64,000 nt of DNA from Candidatus Desulfobacillus denitrificans (GTDB lineage: Bacteria > Pseudomonadota > Gammaproteobacteria > Burkholderiales > Rhodocyclaceae). The notes under the pieces were generated by a model. It made no database searches. It was not told where the DNA came from and saw only the letters and a list, made by a program, of their open reading frames with translations. Positions 24,401 through 31,116 of this stretch are shown piece after piece (position 1 is the stretch's first letter; each line of letters begins with the position of its first letter). The stretch is taken from NCBI GenBank assembly GCA_017347485.1, contig AP021857.1, positions 744,001-808,000 on the forward strand. The letters are read 5' to 3'. The translations under genes and the position numbers were made by a program.

Positions 24401-24640
24401 ATGGACTTCGCCGAAGCGGTGATCCAGGCCGGCATCATCCGCGCCAAGCCCATCGCGCTGACCGGCCTCGCCGCCATGATCGGCGCCATCTTCATCCTCG
24501 ACGACCCGATCTTCAACGGGCTGGCCATCAGCCTCATCTTCGGCATCTTCGTCTCGACCCTGCTCACCCTGGTGGTGATCCCGGTGCTCTATTACGCCGC
24601 GATGAAGAACCGCATCGCCGCGCCGTCCCACCCAGACTGA
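21404..24640 (+). CDS. RND efflux pump permease with in-frame palindromic insertion
   Basis: A 1078-residue AcrB-fold inner-membrane pump. Visible family features are the N-terminal helix SQMTPLIALIAFLLGLFAVLVTPREEEPQI, the TM4 proton-relay motif GILVDDAIVVVENIHRWQQ (about residues 405-423), and the C-terminal GMIALAGIIVRNSILLVDFINEQ. Between TM6 and TM7, at about residues 507-537, the loop contains FNTENTENTEDTEKIKK and VSSVPSVLN, the translation of a ~95-bp palindromic repeat. The site is a cytoplasmic loop, so function may survive. No outer-membrane channel gene is nearby. Repeat copy 7 covers the stop codon. Confidence 0.88.
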   Translation: MGISGKIAALFQRSQMTPLIALIAFLLGLFAVLVTPREEEPQINVTMANVFVPFPGASARDVENLVARPAEQVLSRIAGIEHVYSVSRPGMAVITVQYVVGEDPIQALVRLYDTVNSNRDWVSPNLGVGEPIIKPKGIDDVPIVTLAFWTKDAARAAFEMQQVARAVEIEMKRIPGTRDVVTLGGPGHVIRVAMDAERMASHGITAQDLKAALQLSNALQPSGNLVSGNREILVETGTYLETAADVKRLVVGVDAGKPVFMSDVAAISDGADQPSQYVWHGSKEGEFPAVTLSISKKPGVNAADVAESVIRRAEALKGAVIPEGVEFTVTRNYGATATDKAQKLIGKLVFATGAVVLLVLFALGRREAVIVGVAVTLTLAATLFASWAWGFTLNRVSLFALIFSIGILVDDAIVVVENIHRWQQLEPDKHLWQIIPKAVDEVGGPTILATFTVIAALLPMAFVSGLMGPYMSPIPINASMGMFISLAIAFVVTPWLALKLLKSEKHTAFNTENTENTEDTEKIKKISVSSVPSVLNAVFRRLMLRLLEDRAARRKLWIGIFAAIAVSVSLALVQLVVLKMLPFDNKSEFQVVLDMPAGTPLEDTARVLREIGAEIAQVEEVTDYQAYAGAASPINFNGLVRQYYLRASSELGDIQVNLVDKKHRHRQSHEIAVSVRDKIAEIAKKHGGNAKVVEVPPGPPVLSPIVAEVYGPDYAGQIAVAKEVRKAFEGTADIVGVDDSVQADAQKFVLRVSQSKAALLGVAQKDIVEVVRMGLAGENVTPAHSQDAKYEIPVRVTLAPEKQNALDSLLKLTVRARDGKMVPVSELVEVRQALREKAIYHKDLLPVVYVTGDMGGKLDSPLYGMFDIRSKVNGMALEQGGNLGEYFIKQPKDPYAGYALKWDGEWQVTYETFRDMGLAYAVGLILIYLLVVAQFKSYLVPLIIMAPIPLTIIGVMPGHALLGSQFTATSMIGMIALAGIIVRNSILLVDFINEQVAGGMDFAEAVIQAGIIRAKPIALTGLAAMIGAIFILDDPIFNGLAISLIFGIFVSTLLTLVVIPVLYYAAMKNRIAAPSHPD
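22922..23016 (+). repeat. ~95-bp palindromic element, copy A (inside the RND pump gene)
   Basis: Ends ACCGCTTTCAACACAGAG and CTCTGTGTTGAATGCGGT form a long stem; the interior repeats ACACAGAGG units on one arm and CCTCTGTG units on the other. A second copy with the same ends lies at 55704-55796. Here it is translated without interrupting the gene. Confidence 0.85.
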
Positions 24641-24644
24641 CTTT
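24622..24644 (+). repeat. 23-bp bipartite repeat, copy 7
   Basis: GCCGT, CCCACCCA, GACTGACTTT: perfect halves. The TGA in the ten-base half is the stop codon of the RND pump (PSHPD-stop). Confidence 0.85.
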
Positions 24645-24649
24645 CATCT

Positions 24650-24691
24650 CCCCCCCTCTCCCGCGCGCGGGAGAGGGGTCGGGGGAGAGGG
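24650..24691 (+). repeat. REP-like palindrome after the RND operon
   Basis: CCCCTCTCCCGCGCGCGGGAGAGGGG then TCGGGGGAGAGGGC: same family as 21299-21388. Situated directly after the pump gene, where it may also stop transcription or protect the 3' end. Confidence 0.7.
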
Positions 24692-24712
24692 CAGGCTATT
24701 TTCTAGCAAGAT

Positions 24713-24731
24713 CGTGCCAATTATTGGCACG
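24713..24731 (+). promoter_or_regulatory. 9-1-9 perfect palindrome
   Basis: CGTGCCAAT, T, ATTGGCACG: a perfect 19-bp palindrome, 155 bases before the DUF2892 start. It is not followed by Ts. A binding site for a dimeric regulator is the simplest reading; none is identifiable. Confidence 0.5.
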
Positions 24732-24754
24732 CTCATAGCGAGGCGCGCGCCGTC

Positions 24755-24774
24755 ATTCCCGCGAAAGCGGGAAT
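24755..24774 (+). repeat. ATTCCCGC repeat (dRS3-like)
   Basis: ATTCCCGC, GAAA, GCGGGAAT within GTCATTCCCGCGAAAGCGGG and then AATCCAG, a short dispersed palindrome common in proteobacterial intergenic DNA and similar to the neisserial dRS3 unit. Single copy in this window. Confidence 0.75.
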
Positions 24775-24843
24775 CCAGAATTCCCCTCTGTAACCCAAGT
24801 CACACAAGCCAAATTCACCCTTGACGCCAAACCCCAGCAACAG

Positions 24844-24865
24844 TACATTAGCAATAACTAATATT
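24844..24865 (+). promoter_or_regulatory. 8-6-8 inverted-repeat operator, site B
   Basis: TACATTAG, six bases, CTAATATT: 6 of 8 paired, with the right half identical to site A at 20182-20203. A possible promoter is TTGACG at 24821-24826 with TACATT at 24844-24849 (17-base spacer), so the palindrome would cover the -10. Confidence 0.55.
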
Positions 24866-24885
24866 ACTCAATGGAGCAAACAGCA

Positions 24886-25116
24886 ATGACCGTCAATCAA
24901 TACATCCGCATCTTCGCCGGCACCTTCATCCTGATCTCGCTGGGCCTCGCCCACGCCAACGGCCAGGCCGACCTGTCGCAACTGTCGTGGCTGTGGTTCA
25001 CTGCCTTCGTCGGCGCCAACCTGTTCCAGAGCGGCTTCAGCAAGTTCTGCCCGCTGGAGACCATCCTGATCAAGCTGGGCGTCGCCAAGCCGTCCATCGG
25101 CGGCAGCTGCGCCTAA
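24886..25116 (+). CDS. DUF2892 (YgaP-like transmembrane domain) protein
   Basis: A 76-residue protein, MTVNQYIRIFAGTFILISLG then a second hydrophobic segment ([32 protein letters not shown]), the DUF2892 pattern: two helices and a conserved FCPLE cysteine. Such domains accompany rhodaneses and sulfide-responsive operons. The start is set by alignment to the relative at 41306 (MTVDRIVHLVAGL) and by GGAG upstream; an ATG 15 bases earlier is in frame. Regulated probably through site B. A terminator follows. Confidence 0.85.
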   Translation: MTVNQYIRIFAGTFILISLGLAHANGQADLSQLSWLWFTAFVGANLFQSGFSKFCPLETILIKLGVAKPSIGGSCA

Positions 25117-25158
25117 GCGCAACGATCCTCCTCCTGCCGCGCAACGCGACAGGTTTCG

Positions 25159-25189
25159 ACGGGGACCTCGAAAGGGGTCCCCGTTTTTT
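25159..25189 (+). terminator. Rho-independent terminator
   Basis: ACGGGGACC, short loop, GGTCCCCGT, TTTTT: a 9-bp stem with a T-tract 42 bases after the DUF2892 stop. Confidence 0.85.
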
Positions 25190-25247
25190 ATCCCGTCGTA
25201 CATATAAAAATATGGCTTTCGGTATGGCCAGCTGCTAACCTTGAGCC

Positions 25248-25538
25248 ATGGTATTCACCCGCTTCGACTGGGATCCCGACAAGGACGCCGAGAACCAGCG
25301 CAAACACGGTGTTCCCTTCTCACTGGCCCAGTTCGCCTTTGCAGATCCCCGGCGCGTGATTGCCAAGGACGTCACCCATAGCCAGACCGAGGAAAGGTTC
25401 TATTGCTTCGGCGAGGTCGAGGGCGGCGTGCTCACGGTGCGGTTTACCTACCGCGCCTCCGTCATTCGAATCATCGGCGCCGGTTACTGGCGCAAAGGAA
25501 AGGCTATTTATGAGCGCGAAAATAAAATACACCGATGA
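25248..25538 (+). CDS. brnT: BrnT-family toxin
   Basis: A 96-residue protein with the BrnT opening FDWDPDKDAENQRKHGVPFSLAQFAFADPRR and end VRIIGAGYWRKGKAIYERE-type motif (here IRIIGAGYWRKGKAIYE). BrnT is a RelE-like ribonuclease that arrests translation. It overlaps brnA by 29 bases, as usual for the pair. The pair sits between a complete DUF2892 gene and a broken second copy of it, which suggests insertion into a duplicated locus. Confidence 0.9.
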   Translation: MVFTRFDWDPDKDAENQRKHGVPFSLAQFAFADPRRVIAKDVTHSQTEERFYCFGEVEGGVLTVRFTYRASVIRIIGAGYWRKGKAIYERENKIHR

Positions 25539-25785
25539 ACCCCTCGGCAAGGTTCAGGTGATCCCCGACTTCCTTCCCTCGCCGGCCGAACTGGCGTTTC
25601 GCGAGGAAGGCGTGAAGGTCACCCTGGCCCTCAGCAGGAAGAGCATCGAGTTTTTCAAATCCGAGGCGACGAAGCATCGTACGCAGTACCAGCGCATGAT
25701 CCGCCGCCTTCTCGATGCTTATGTCGAAGCCCAGGCCCCGGCCCCTCGCGCGAAGGCGCGTGCCGACAGGCGACGCGCTACTTAA
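25510..25785 (+). CDS. brnA: BrnA-family antitoxin
   Basis: A 91-residue protein containing VKVTLALSRKSIEFFKSEATKHRTQYQRMIRRLLDAYVEAQ, the ribbon-helix-helix dimerisation and DNA-binding end of BrnA antitoxins. It neutralises BrnT and represses the operon. The frame of its stop codon continues directly into the truncated DUF2892 duplicate, so the gene is spliced onto older sequence at its 3' end. Confidence 0.88.
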   Translation: MSAKIKYTDEPLGKVQVIPDFLPSPAELAFREEGVKVTLALSRKSIEFFKSEATKHRTQYQRMIRRLLDAYVEAQAPAPRAKARADRRRAT

Positions 25786-25794
25786 CCGTTTTCC

Positions 25795-26076
25795 CACGCC
25801 AACAGCCAGGCCGACCTGTCGCAGCTGTCGTGGCTGTGGTTCACCGCCTTCGTCGGCGCCAACCTGTTCCAGAGCGGCTTCACCAAGTTCTGCCCGCTGG
25901 AGACCATTCTGATCAAGCTGGGCGTCGTCCTGCTGCGCATCCTGATCGGCGTCTGGATCGATCCGACCTCGCACAATCTCTGGCCGTTCGAAATCCTCAT
26001 CAGCGGCGGCGCCTGCGCCTTCGTCATCGGCGCGCTGCGGCTGCTGCGGCGCTTCGTGCGGACGGAAGGGGAATGA
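25795..26076 (+). pseudogene. Truncated DUF2892 duplicate fused to another small membrane-protein end
   Basis: From [20 protein letters not shown] to ETILIKLGV the DNA is almost identical to 24955-25083 of the intact DUF2892 gene. It then continues in frame into unrelated sequence, [20 protein letters not shown], and ends [10 protein letters not shown]. There is no start codon: an in-frame stop (the brnA TAA) lies ten bases upstream. Both halves are remnants joined by recombination. Confidence 0.75.
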
Positions 26077-26119
26077 GCGGCGCGGCGCGCGGCCGCCGGC
26101 AACGGGAGGGTGATCCGTC

Positions 26120-26209
26120 ATGTTTCGGCAATTCCTGGCCTACATTCATCTGGCCGGAGCCTGGGCCGAGGCGGGCGCAGCCATCGCCGCCGTTTTCTTC
26201 CTGCCCTGA
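26120..26209 (+). CDS. Possible 29-residue membrane peptide
   Basis: Reads MFRQFLAYIHLAGAWAEAGA then AIAAVFFLP. GGAGGG lies ten bases upstream of the ATG. It is a single hydrophobic helix with no family recognised. The good ribosome-binding site is the only support, so it could be chance in GC-rich DNA. Confidence 0.35.
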   Translation: MFRQFLAYIHLAGAWAEAGAAIAAVFFLP

Positions 26210-26225
26210 GCGGCCCGCCGGCGCA

Positions 26226-26248
26226 AAAGTCAGTCTGCGCAGGACGGC
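26226..26248 (-). repeat. 23-bp bipartite repeat, copy 8
   Basis: Minus strand GCCGT, CCTGCGCA, GACTGACTTT: perfect. Intergenic, 17 bases after the small frame ending at 26209 and 110 bases ahead of the TetR gene. Confidence 0.9.
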
Positions 26249-26325
26249 GCGGCGGGAACGCCGCCGAAGCGTGCGTGGTTCGACAGGCGGCGCTGCTTGC
26301 CGAGATGCCCGGGGTGCGCTATATT

Positions 26326-26347
26326 GGTAAGTAACCTATTACTTACC
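26326..26347 (+). promoter_or_regulatory. TetR-type operator
   Basis: GGTAAGTAA, CCTA, TTACTTACC: a perfect 9-4-9 inverted repeat ending 11 bases before the TetR start. It has the size and symmetry of TetR-family operators and very likely mediates autoregulation of the exporter operon. Confidence 0.75.
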
Positions 26348-26358
26348 TGGTCGCCGCC

Positions 26359-26967
26359 ATGCAACCCGTCCGCGCCCGCCTTTCCACCGAAGCCCGCCAG
26401 GCCGAGATCGTCGACACGGTGCTCGACCTTTCCGCCAGCGTCAGTCCCGGCGACATCACGACGGTGGACATCGCCCGCTCCCTGGGGCTCACCCAGGGCG
26501 CCCTCTTCAAGCACTTCCCGAGCAAGGACGCCATCTGGCTGGCGGTGATGGGCTGGGTCGAGTCGCACCTGCTGTCGGCCCTCGATGCCGCGGCGCTGGC
26601 GGCGCCGACGCCGCTGGAGGGGCTGCGGGCGGTGTTCATGAAGCATGCGCGCTTCGTCGCGAAGCATCCCGGCGTGCCGCGCCTGATCCTCAACGAACTG
26701 CAGAAGCCGCGCGACACGCCGATTAAGCGCCGCGCCCGCAGCATGCAGGAGAGCTACCGCAAGCTGATCGTGCGCCTCCTGGCGGAGGCGCAGGGGCGCG
26801 GCGAGGTCGCCGCCAGCCTCGACAAGGAGGGCGCGGCCACGCTGTTCATCGGCGCCGTGCAGGGCCTGATGCTGCAGGCCATGCTCGCCGGCAGCACGAC
26901 GAAGCTGGAGGCCGAGGCGCGGCGCGTGTTCGCCCTCTATCTCAACGCCATCCGGGAGCCGTCATGA
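26359..26967 (+). CDS. TetR-family repressor of an ABC exporter
   Basis: A 202-residue regulator with the N-terminal helix-turn-helix DITTVDIARSLGLTQGALFKHFPSKDAIWLAVMGWV at about residues 34-70 and a ligand domain with ARFVAKHPGVPRLILNELQKPRD, the AcrR/TetR_C pattern. It overlaps the start of the downstream adaptor gene (ATGA-type junction), so it is the first gene of the exporter operon and should repress it through the palindrome at 26326. The inducing ligand is unknown. Confidence 0.88.
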   Translation: MQPVRARLSTEARQAEIVDTVLDLSASVSPGDITTVDIARSLGLTQGALFKHFPSKDAIWLAVMGWVESHLLSALDAAALAAPTPLEGLRAVFMKHARFVAKHPGVPRLILNELQKPRDTPIKRRARSMQESYRKLIVRLLAEAQGRGEVAASLDKEGAATLFIGAVQGLMLQAMLAGSTTKLEAEARRVFALYLNAIREPS

Positions 26968-28154
26968 AGCTCGAAGCCCTGTCGTTTCGCCGCGCCGGGC
27001 TGGTCCTGCTCGGCATCGTCCTGCTCGGTGCGTTCGTGTTCGTCGTCGTGCGCACCGGCCCCTTCGCCGCGACCCGCGTCACCGTGATGAAGGTGGAGGA
27101 GGCCAGCGTCGCGCCGGCGCTGTTCGGCATCGGCACGGTGGAGGCGCGCCGCGCCTATCTCATCGGGCCGACCGCCTCGGGCCGCGTGCTCAGGGTGGCG
27201 GTCGATGTCGGCGAGTCGGTGAAGGCCGGCCAGCTCCTGGCGGAGATGGACCCGGTGGACCTCGACCAGCGCGTGGTCTCGCTCGATGCCTCGATCGCCC
27301 GCGCCGCCAGCACGGCCGCCGCCGCCGAGGCGCAGCGGCGCGATGCGCTGGCGCGCCGCGAGGTGGCGGCGATCAACGCGCGCCGCTATGCCGAACTCGG
27401 CGAGCAGAAGTTCGTCAGCCCCAGCGTCGTCGAGTCCAGGCTGCAGGAGCGGACTTCGGCGGATGCCGCGCTGGCCGCCGCCGAAGCGAACCTCGCCGCG
27501 GCGCGGCAGGACGGCGCGCGCCTGCGCGCCGAGCGCGACGGCGTGCGCCAGCAGCGGCAGAACATCCGCCTCGTCGCGCCCGCCGACGGCGTGGTGACGG
27601 CGCGCGACGCCGAGCCGGGCTCGACGGTCGTCGCCGGCCAGGCCGTGGTGCGGCTGGTCGATCCGGCCAGCCTGTGGGTGAAGGTGCGCTTCGACCAGGG
27701 GCGCTCGGCCGGCCTCGCCGCGGGGCTGCCCGCCGAAATCGCGCTGCGCTCGAATCCGGCGCGGCCGCTGGCCGGCAAGGTGCAGCGCCTGGAGCTGCTC
27801 GCCGACAGCGTGACGGAAGAGCGCATCGCCCAGGTGGCGTTCGACGCGATGCCCGCGGGGATCGCGCTCGGCGAGCTGGCCGAGGTCACGCTGAAGCTGC
27901 CGCCGGCACAGTCGGGTCCGGTGCTGCCCAACGCCGCCATCAAGCGCCGCGGCGAGCAGGTCGGCGTCTGGGCCCTCCGCGAGGGTGCGCTCGTCTTCGT
28001 GCCGGTGCGCCTCGGCAGCGCCGACCTGGAGGGCCGCGTGCAGGTGCGCGAAGGCCTGCGCGCCGGCGACCGGGTGATCGTGCACAGCGAGAGCGAGCTC
28101 ACGCCGGAGAGCCGCATCAGCGTCGTTGAATCCCTCGCCGGAAAAACCTCGTGA
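26964..28154 (+). CDS. HlyD/MacA-type efflux adaptor
   Basis: A 396-residue membrane-fusion protein: one N-terminal anchor (about residues 13-33), lipoyl half GPTASGRVLRVAVDVGESVKAGQLLAEMD, a coiled-coil region of alternating alanine-rich helices (about residues 95-185), second half IRLVAPADGVVTARDAEPGSTVVAGQAVVRLVD and C-terminal beta-barrel. It joins the MacB-like permease and ATPase encoded next. Translationally coupled to both neighbours. Confidence 0.87.
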   Translation: MKLEALSFRRAGLVLLGIVLLGAFVFVVVRTGPFAATRVTVMKVEEASVAPALFGIGTVEARRAYLIGPTASGRVLRVAVDVGESVKAGQLLAEMDPVDLDQRVVSLDASIARAASTAAAAEAQRRDALARREVAAINARRYAELGEQKFVSPSVVESRLQERTSADAALAAAEANLAAARQDGARLRAERDGVRQQRQNIRLVAPADGVVTARDAEPGSTVVAGQAVVRLVDPASLWVKVRFDQGRSAGLAAGLPAEIALRSNPARPLAGKVQRLELLADSVTEERIAQVAFDAMPAGIALGELAEVTLKLPPAQSGPVLPNAAIKRRGEQVGVWALREGALVFVPVRLGSADLEGRVQVREGLRAGDRVIVHSESELTPESRISVVESLAGKTS

Positions 28155-29344
28155 TCAGTCTCGCCGGGCGCGACATCCTGCACTCCTGGGGCAAGTTCGT
28201 CTTCACCGGCGTCGGCCTCGGCCTGCTCATCGGCGCGACGCTGACCATGGCCGGCGTGTACCGCGGCATGGTCGACGATGCCCGGGTGCTGCTCGACAAC
28301 AGCGGCGCCGACATCTGGGTCGTGCAGAAGGACACCCTCGGCCCCTATGCCGAGCCCTCCAGCCTCCGCGACGACGCCTATCGCGCCATCCGCGGCATGC
28401 CCGGCGTGGCGCGCGCCGCCAGCGTCACCTATCTCAACATGCAGGTGCAGCAAGGGAATCGCGACGTGCGCGTGATGGTCGTCGGCTTCGAGCCGGGCCA
28501 GCCGGGCGAGCCGCCCTATCTGCTGGCGGGGCGGCAGATCACGCGCAGCCACTACGAGGCCGTCGCCGACGTGCGCACCGGATTCAGGCTGGGCGAGCGC
28601 ATCCGCATCCGCCGCCACGACTACACGGTGGTGGGCCTGACGCGGCGCATGGTCTCCTCCGGCGGCGACCCGATGGTCTTCCTTTCGCTGAAGGACGCCC
28701 AGGAGGCGCAGTTCCTCAAGGACAACGACGCCATCGTGAACGAGCGCGCGCGCACCGCCGCCAACCCGTCGCTCAACCGCCCCGGCGTGCCCGGCCTGCT
28801 CGAAGCCATCCAGGCCTCGCAGACCGTCAGCCGCAGCGTGAACGCCGTGCTGGTGCAGGTGCAGGCGGGGCGGGACGCCGAGGCCGTCGCCGAGCCGATC
28901 CGCCGCTGGAAGCACCTCGAGGCCTACACCCGCGCGCAGATGGAGGAGATCCTGGTGGCCAAGCTGATCGCCACCTCGGCGAAGCAGATCGGCATGTTCC
29001 TCGCCATCCTCGCGGTGGTGAGCGCCGCCATCGTCGCCTTCATCATCTACACCATGACGCTCGGCAAGATCCGCGAGATCGCCGTGCTCAAGCTGATCGG
29101 CACGCGCAGCCGCACCATCGCCGGCATGATCCTGCAGCAGGCGCTGGGGCTGGGGGCCATCGGCTTCGTCGTCGGCAAGATCTCGTCGGCGCTGTGGGCG
29201 CCGTTCTTTCCGAAATACGTCCTGCTCCTGCCGAGCGACGCGCTGCGCAGCTTCGCCGCCGTCATGGCGATCTGCGCCATCGCCAGCACGCTGGCCATCC
29301 GCGCCGCGCTGCGCGTCGACCCCGCCACGGCGATAGGCGGCTGA
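28151..29344 (+). CDS. MacB/FtsX-type ABC permease
   Basis: A 397-residue permease with a GTG start overlapping the adaptor stop. One helix at about residues 15-38, a large extracytoplasmic domain (about 39-270), then three helices at the C-terminus including VSAAIVAFIIYTMTLGKIREIAVLKLIGTRSRTIAGMILQQ, the FtsX/MacB cytosolic coupling region. Substrate of the exporter unknown. Ends directly at the start of the ATPase gene. Confidence 0.87.
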   Translation: MISLAGRDILHSWGKFVFTGVGLGLLIGATLTMAGVYRGMVDDARVLLDNSGADIWVVQKDTLGPYAEPSSLRDDAYRAIRGMPGVARAASVTYLNMQVQQGNRDVRVMVVGFEPGQPGEPPYLLAGRQITRSHYEAVADVRTGFRLGERIRIRRHDYTVVGLTRRMVSSGGDPMVFLSLKDAQEAQFLKDNDAIVNERARTAANPSLNRPGVPGLLEAIQASQTVSRSVNAVLVQVQAGRDAEAVAEPIRRWKHLEAYTRAQMEEILVAKLIATSAKQIGMFLAILAVVSAAIVAFIIYTMTLGKIREIAVLKLIGTRSRTIAGMILQQALGLGAIGFVVGKISSALWAPFFPKYVLLLPSDALRSFAAVMAICAIASTLAIRAALRVDPATAIGG

Positions 29345-30051
29345 TGGACGGCTTCGGCATCCGCATCGAGAACATGCGCAAGCGCTACGGCGCGGGCGAC
29401 ACCGCCGTCGACGCGCTGAAGGAAGTCAACATGACCGTCGCGCCGGGGGAGGTGGTCGGCCTGATCGGCCCCTCCGGCTCGGGCAAGACGACGCTGCTGA
29501 AGTGCCTCGGCGCGGTGATCGAGCCCACCGCCGGCCGCATGACGCTCGGCGACCAGGTCATCTACGACGGCGGCTGGAAGATCGACGACCTCAAGGCGCT
29601 GCGGCGCGACCGCATCGGCTTCGTCTTCCAGGCGCCCTACCTGATCCCCTTCCTCGACGTCACCGACAACATCGCGCTGCTGCCGATGCTGGCCGGCCGG
29701 CCCAACGGCGAAGCGCGCGCCCGCGCGCGGGAGTTGCTCGAAGCGCTCGACGTCGGACACCGCGCCCGCGCGGAGCCTTCGCAGCTCTCCGGCGGCGAGC
29801 AGCAGCGCGTCGCCATCGCCCGCGCCCTGGCCAACCAGCCGCCGGTGATTCTCGCCGACGAGCCGACGGCGCCGCTCGATTCCGAGCGCGCGCTGGCCGT
29901 CATCCGCATCCTCAACCGCATGGCGCAGCAGTACAACACCGCCGTCATCGTCGTCACCCACGACGAGAAGATCATCCCGACCTTCAAGCGCATCTACCAC
30001 ATCCGCGACGGCGTCACGCACGAAGAGGCCGGCGAGGGGCGGGAAGTGTGA
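29344..30051 (+). CDS. ABC exporter ATP-binding protein (MacB/LolD-type)
   Basis: A 235-residue ATPase with Walker [10 protein letters not shown] (about residues 42-50), Q-loop [11 protein letters not shown], signature [15 protein letters not shown], Walker B VILADEPT and switch VVTHD. It powers the permease encoded immediately upstream, whose stop codon overlaps its ATG. The order TetR, adaptor, permease, ATPase describes a complete mechanotransmission-type exporter apart from an outer-membrane channel. Confidence 0.92.
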   Translation: MDGFGIRIENMRKRYGAGDTAVDALKEVNMTVAPGEVVGLIGPSGSGKTTLLKCLGAVIEPTAGRMTLGDQVIYDGGWKIDDLKALRRDRIGFVFQAPYLIPFLDVTDNIALLPMLAGRPNGEARARARELLEALDVGHRARAEPSQLSGGEQQRVAIARALANQPPVILADEPTAPLDSERALAVIRILNRMAQQYNTAVIVVTHDEKIIPTFKRIYHIRDGVTHEEAGEGREV

Positions 30052-30062
30052 TAATCGCCGCC

Positions 30063-30512
30063 ATGTTCCGCGAACTCCTGATCTTCCTCCACCTCGCCGG
30101 CGTCGTCGTCTGGGTCGGCGGCATGTTCTTCGCGCATTTCTGCCTGCGCCCGGCCGCGCTCCGGCTGCTCGAGCCGCCGCAGCGCCTGCCGCTGTGGGCG
30201 GCGACGCTCGGCGCCTTCCTGCGCTACACGGCGGTGGCCGTCGCGCTCATCCTGCTGAGCGGCTTCGCGCTGTTCTTCGAGACGGGCTTCCGGCAGGCGC
30301 CCGCCGGCTGGCACGTCATGATGGGCACCGGCCTCGTCATGGCCGGCATCTTCGCCTGGGTCTATGGCGTGCTCTATCCGCGCCTGCGGCGGCACGCCGA
30401 AGCCGGCGCCTGGCCGGAAGCGGGCGCCGCGCTCGACGGCATTCGCCGCCTGGTGACCGTCAACCTCGCGCTGGCGCTCCTCACCATCGCCGCCGCCTTC
30501 TTCCTGCGCTGA
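30063..30512 (+). CDS. CopD-domain-like membrane protein
   Basis: A 149-residue protein with four helices: MFRELLIFLHLAGVVVWVGG and onward, opening with the HLAGVVVWVGGMFFAHFCLRP motif of CopD/DUF2269-type proteins, and later ATLGAFLRYTAVAVALILLSGFALFF. Histidines near the first helix might bind heme or metal. It follows the exporter with a 11-base gap and may be cotranscribed. Function unknown beyond family resemblance. Confidence 0.72.
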   Translation: MFRELLIFLHLAGVVVWVGGMFFAHFCLRPAALRLLEPPQRLPLWAATLGAFLRYTAVAVALILLSGFALFFETGFRQAPAGWHVMMGTGLVMAGIFAWVYGVLYPRLRRHAEAGAWPEAGAALDGIRRLVTVNLALALLTIAAAFFLR

Positions 30513-30534
30513 GCGCCACGGCAGCGCAGCCGCA

Positions 30535-30557
30535 AAAGCCAGTCGCCGCGATACGGC
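30535..30557 (-). repeat. 23-bp bipartite repeat, copy 9 (one mismatch)
   Basis: Minus strand GCCGT, ATCGCGGC, GACTGGCTTT: one mismatch in the ten-base half. Located between the CopD-like gene end and the OsmC gene. Confidence 0.75.
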
Positions 30558-30625
30558 GCGGCAACTGTGGCAGGATACGCATGGACAGGTTATCAACGCG
30601 ACACCGATTCACGGGAGCCAATACG

Positions 30626-31075
30626 ATGAGCGACAGTCCGCAGATTTCATTCACCCTCGAGCAGCAGGAGGATTTTGCCTTTCTGGTGCGCTTCGACGGC
30701 GGGTTGGCGCCGCTGTTGTCCGACGAGCCGCCGCCGCTGGGCAAGGGCGCCGGCCCCAACCCGGAGCGTCTGCTGCTGGCCGGCATCGCCAACTGCCTCT
30801 CGGCCAGCCTGCTGTTCGCGCTGCGCAAGTTCAAGAACCAGCCCGGCCGCATCGTCACCACCGTCTCGGCGCGCAACGAGCGCAATGCCGCCGGGCGCCT
30901 GCGCGTGGGCGGCGTCAGCGTCGCCATCCGCATCGACTCGCCGGCGTCGGAGCTTGCCCACCTCGACCGCGCCCTGGCGCAGTTCGAGGATTTCTGCGTC
31001 GTCACGCAAAGCGTCCGCGACGGCATTCCCGTTGAAGTCACGGTGACGGACAGCACCGGCGCGGTGCTGAAATGA
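30626..31075 (+). CDS. OsmC-family protein
   Basis: A 149-residue cytoplasmic protein with OsmC-fold features: LLSDEPPPLGKGAGPNPERLLLAGIANCLSASLLFALRKFKN in outline (first cysteine in the IANCLSAS motif, about residue 62) and a second cysteine in FEDFCVVTQSVRDGIPVEVTV (about residue 122). The pair matches the peroxidatic/resolving cysteines of OsmC/Ohr-type thiol peroxidases. Expected to reduce organic hydroperoxides or handle thiols. It precedes the two dehydrogenase genes. Confidence 0.85.
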   Translation: MSDSPQISFTLEQQEDFAFLVRFDGGLAPLLSDEPPPLGKGAGPNPERLLLAGIANCLSASLLFALRKFKNQPGRIVTTVSARNERNAAGRLRVGGVSVAIRIDSPASELAHLDRALAQFEDFCVVTQSVRDGIPVEVTVTDSTGAVLK

Positions 31076-31116
31076 CGGTCCTGAACCCGCCCCTTACCCA
31101 CAGCGGAGAAAACAAC

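Noticed and set aside
21394..24738. A second 1100-codon frame overlapping the RND pump on the same strand
   Set aside because: Composition is arginine/alanine dominated with no pump motifs; it is the +1/+2 shadow of the real gene.
25795..26076. The chimeric DUF2892-like frame as a functional gene
   Set aside because: No start codon follows the in-frame brnA stop, and the DUF2892 part is a truncated near-identical copy.
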